Source of the DNA: Pantoea deleyi
GTDB lineage: Bacteria; Pseudomonadota; Gammaproteobacteria; Enterobacterales; Enterobacteriaceae
Length of the DNA: 64,000 bases
Direction: 5' to 3'
Assembly (NCBI RefSeq): GCF_022647325.1
Contig: NZ_CP071407.1
Coordinates: 248,001-312,000, forward strand
How positions within the stretch are numbered: position 1 is the first letter of the stretch; every line of letters starts with the position of its first letter. Both the position numbers and the translations under genes were made by a program. The notes under the pieces were generated by a model, which was not told the DNA's origin, searched no databases, and saw nothing but the letters and a program-made list of their open reading frames with translations. Shown piece by piece: positions 62,300 to 64,000 of this stretch.

Positions 62300-62321
62300 A
62301 GGCGACTCTGCTCTGAAGAGG

Positions 62322-62352
62322 AAAAAACGGCACCCGCCAGAGGCGGATGCCG
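62322..62352 (-). terminator. Intrinsic terminator between the flavoprotein gene and apbE
   Basis: On the minus strand CGGCATCCGCC, a TCT loop and GGCGGGTGCCG (one G-T pair) are followed by T6. It starts 11 bp past the flavoprotein stop and 23 bp before the apbE start, so it may tune apbE expression relative to its substrate. Confidence 0.85.
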
Positions 62353-62362
62353 GGGCGGGTGA

Positions 62363-64000
62363 TTAACGGCGGGCATAGGCCGCGGCGTTACCTCCCGCCA
62401 GGATACCGAAGATGATGATATCAGCGACAGCGTTACCGCCGATACGGTTCGCGCCGTGGATACCGCCAACCACCTCGCCACAGGCCCAGGCACCGTTGAT
62501 CACCTGTTTCTGACTGTCCAGCACGGCGGTCGTGGTGTCGATGGTAACGCCGCCCATGGTGTGATGCACCCCCGGTGCGATACGAATCGCATAGAACGGA
62601 CCTTCACTCAGCGGGTGACGCAGCGCGGTCTGACGACCGAAATCTTCATCTTTCTGCATTCTGACAAAGTTGTTGTAACGGGCCAGCGTCGCTTCCAGCG
62701 TCTGAGACTCGCTCATGTTCAGTTTCACGGCCAGCTCCGCCACAGTCGGCGCGCTGATGACAAAGCCTTTGGCAATATATTCGTCCGCGGCCTTGTTGTT
62801 CATCCGTACCTGCTCATCGAACACGATCCAGGCACTTTTCTCTGGCAGGGCGATAATCTGAGCGGAAACTTTGTCGCGGGTCTCCATTTCGTTGTAGAAA
62901 CGCTGACCGGCCTGACTGACCAGGATGGCGCCCCCGCCGCGAATGGACTCCGACACCAGATAAGAGGTGGTCTGTTCCACCGTCGGGTGGATCTGGATTT
63001 CGCCCATATCCACGGTTCCGGCACCAATTTTCTCCAGCATCGCGATGCCGCTGCCGGTCGCGCCTTTGTGGTTGGTGGTCACGAAGCCATCGAGTTCCGG
63101 ACGGTATTTCACCACCAGCTCGCGGTTGGCGCTGAATCCGCCGGTGGCCACAATCACGCTTTTCGCGTTCAGGATGCGGCTGTCGTTGTACTCATCCACC
63201 ACTTTGACACCGGTGACCGCGCCATTCTCATAGAGGATCTCTTCGACGGAGGTCTCCAGCAGCACTTCGATGTTGCGGCTATTGATATTTTTCACCAGGC
63301 CGCTGATCAGGAAGCCGCCGACCGCTGAGCGGTCCGCCGGGCGGTGTGTACGATCGATGCTCATCCCGCCGGTGATGGTGATGTCATTCAGCTCAATGCC
63401 ATGTTCCGCCAGCCACTCAATCGCTTCCGGTGCCAGGTCAACAAACTCACGCAGCAGCACCGGATTGTTTTTAAACTGGCCCCCTTTCAGGGTCTCTTCA
63501 TAGAACAACTCTTTGCTGTCCTCGATGCCTTTGAGTTTCTGGAAGCGGGTCTCTGCGGCGTTCATCCCCACAGAGGCTTTGATGGTGTTGCCGCCAATGG
63601 TCGGCATCTTCTCAATAATCACCACGCGCGCGCCCTGATCGTGCGCCTGAATCGCCGCTGCCAGACCGGCACCGCCGCTGCCCACAACCACCACGTCGAA
63701 GTTCTGCGGCGCGTCAGGGTTGCCGCCCTCTTCGATAACGTGTTCTTTGCTGGAGGTGGTCATGGCGCGTGAAACCGCTTTTTTCAGCGCCTCACTCTGC
63801 GTGGTGGCACCGGTAATCGCATCGACGTGTGGACTGTTGGCGACCAGGATGCGGTTACGCAGGCTTTCAAAGGTGGTGGTGAAGTCCACGTCCAGGGTGT
63901 CATCCGGCACCAGCGTGATGTCGGTGATACGGTCGGTATCCAGCGTCACATTGATTTTCAGCTTCAGCGCTTCGGCTTCCACTTTTTCCTGATAGACGCC
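62363..64000 (-). CDS. FMN-binding fumarate reductase-like flavoprotein (5' end outside window)
   Basis: This is a partial gene; the frame runs off the window end at 64000 and at least 546 codons are visible. An FMN-binding domain comes first, with the ApbE acceptor motif DAITGATTQS, where FMN is attached to the Thr. A FAD-binding-2/fumarate reductase domain follows (VVVVGSGGAGLAAAIQAHDQ, GGNTIKASVGMN, HRPADRSAVGG, GVHHTMGGV and GIHGANRIGGNAVADI at the end). Soluble fumarate reductases of Klebsiella type also carry an N-terminal OYE-like domain, which would lie outside. Neighbours DcuSR and ApbE fit fumarate or a related enoate as electron acceptor. Confidence 0.92.
   Translation of the reverse strand, partial: GVYQEKVEAEALKLKINVTLDTDRITDITLVPDDTLDVDFTTTFESLRNRILVANSPHVDAITGATTQSEALKKAVSRAMTTSSKEHVIEEGGNPDAPQNFDVVVVGSGGAGLAAAIQAHDQGARVVIIEKMPTIGGNTIKASVGMNAAETRFQKLKGIEDSKELFYEETLKGGQFKNNPVLLREFVDLAPEAIEWLAEHGIELNDITITGGMSIDRTHRPADRSAVGGFLISGLVKNINSRNIEVLLETSVEEILYENGAVTGVKVVDEYNDSRILNAKSVIVATGGFSANRELVVKYRPELDGFVTTNHKGATGSGIAMLEKIGAGTVDMGEIQIHPTVEQTTSYLVSESIRGGGAILVSQAGQRFYNEMETRDKVSAQIIALPEKSAWIVFDEQVRMNNKAADEYIAKGFVISAPTVAELAVKLNMSESQTLEATLARYNNFVRMQKDEDFGRQTALRHPLSEGPFYAIRIAPGVHHTMGGVTIDTTTAVLDSQKQVINGAWACGEVVGGIHGANRIGGNAVADIIIFGILAGGNAAAYARR

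Overview
The window looks like chromosome of an Enterobacterales member, most likely Erwiniaceae (Pantoea-like). DcuS, DcuR, LplA, Mqo and the diaminobutyrate genes closely resemble enterobacterial proteins. Most of the sequence is GC-rich and densely coded, with AT-richer accessory stretches at about 16.6-26.2 kb and 43.7-47.0 kb. No rRNA, tRNA or CRISPR array was seen. This is a reading of the sequence without database searches.

Layout. (1) 0-5.1 kb: a guanidine-degradation cluster of two DUF1989 proteins (carboxyguanidine deiminase type) and a biotin-dependent guanidine/urea carboxylase. A two-hairpin guanidine-II (mini-ykkC) riboswitch lies directly in front of the carboxylase. (2) 5.2-10.1 kb: two LysR regulators, a HalD/BesD-like 2-oxoglutarate dioxygenase, an exported DJ-1/PfpI protein and a quinone-oxidoreductase-like MDR protein. 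(3) 10.1-11.9 kb: a mobile junction with a truncated tyrosine integrase, an intact IS3-family (IS407-like) element and an mmcQ/yjbR remnant. (4) 11.9-16.6 kb: a tartrate operon (MFS transporter, tartrate dehydrogenase, glycerate kinase) with a divergent LysR gene. (5) 16.6-26.2 kb: an accessory zone with a 1037-aa membrane protein of unknown function, decayed genes, a DUF2971 protein, a broken IS3 element, an ADP-ribosyltransferase-like protein, a zinc-ribbon gene fragment and a two-gene operon whose second gene carries a homopolymer frameshift. A 45-bp imperfect direct repeat at 10272 and 24283 brackets 14 kb and may be an old attachment site.

(6) 26.3-33.9 kb: a soluble PAS-PAS chemoreceptor, DUF3237 and exported DUF4432 proteins, then a periplasmic redox operon (peroxiredoxin, DsbD-like reductase, ECF sigma factor, NrsF-type anti-sigma) and a GFA-family protein. 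(7) 33.9-37.4 kb: a formate-dehydrogenase-like molybdoenzyme with its DUF1641 partner. (8) 38.2-43.7 kb: an alpha/beta hydrolase, a sugar operon (MFS, TIM-barrel isomerase, LacI) with twin 14-bp operators, and a DMT exporter. (9) 43.9-47.8 kb: a PAAR effector/immunity cassette next to a 5'-truncated lplA. (10) 48-51.5 kb: a cold-shock protein, an AraJ-like MFS, and an ABC membrane domain without ATPase, divergent from a TetR gene with twin operators. (11) 51.9-57 kb: dat-ddc (1,3-diaminopropane synthesis), a 49-aa small protein, an MHS transporter and a VF530 protein. (12) 57-64 kb: mqo, dcuS-dcuR, apbE and an FMN-binding fumarate-reductase-like flavoprotein cut by the window end, together a C4-dicarboxylate sensing and electron-transfer group.

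The most noteworthy items are the internal guanidine-II riboswitch with a possible guanidine-linked dioxygenase next door, the orphan 1037-aa membrane protein, the ART-like protein, the PAAR toxin cassette beside the damaged lplA, the twin operators of the LacI and TetR systems, and the remnants of an integrative element.
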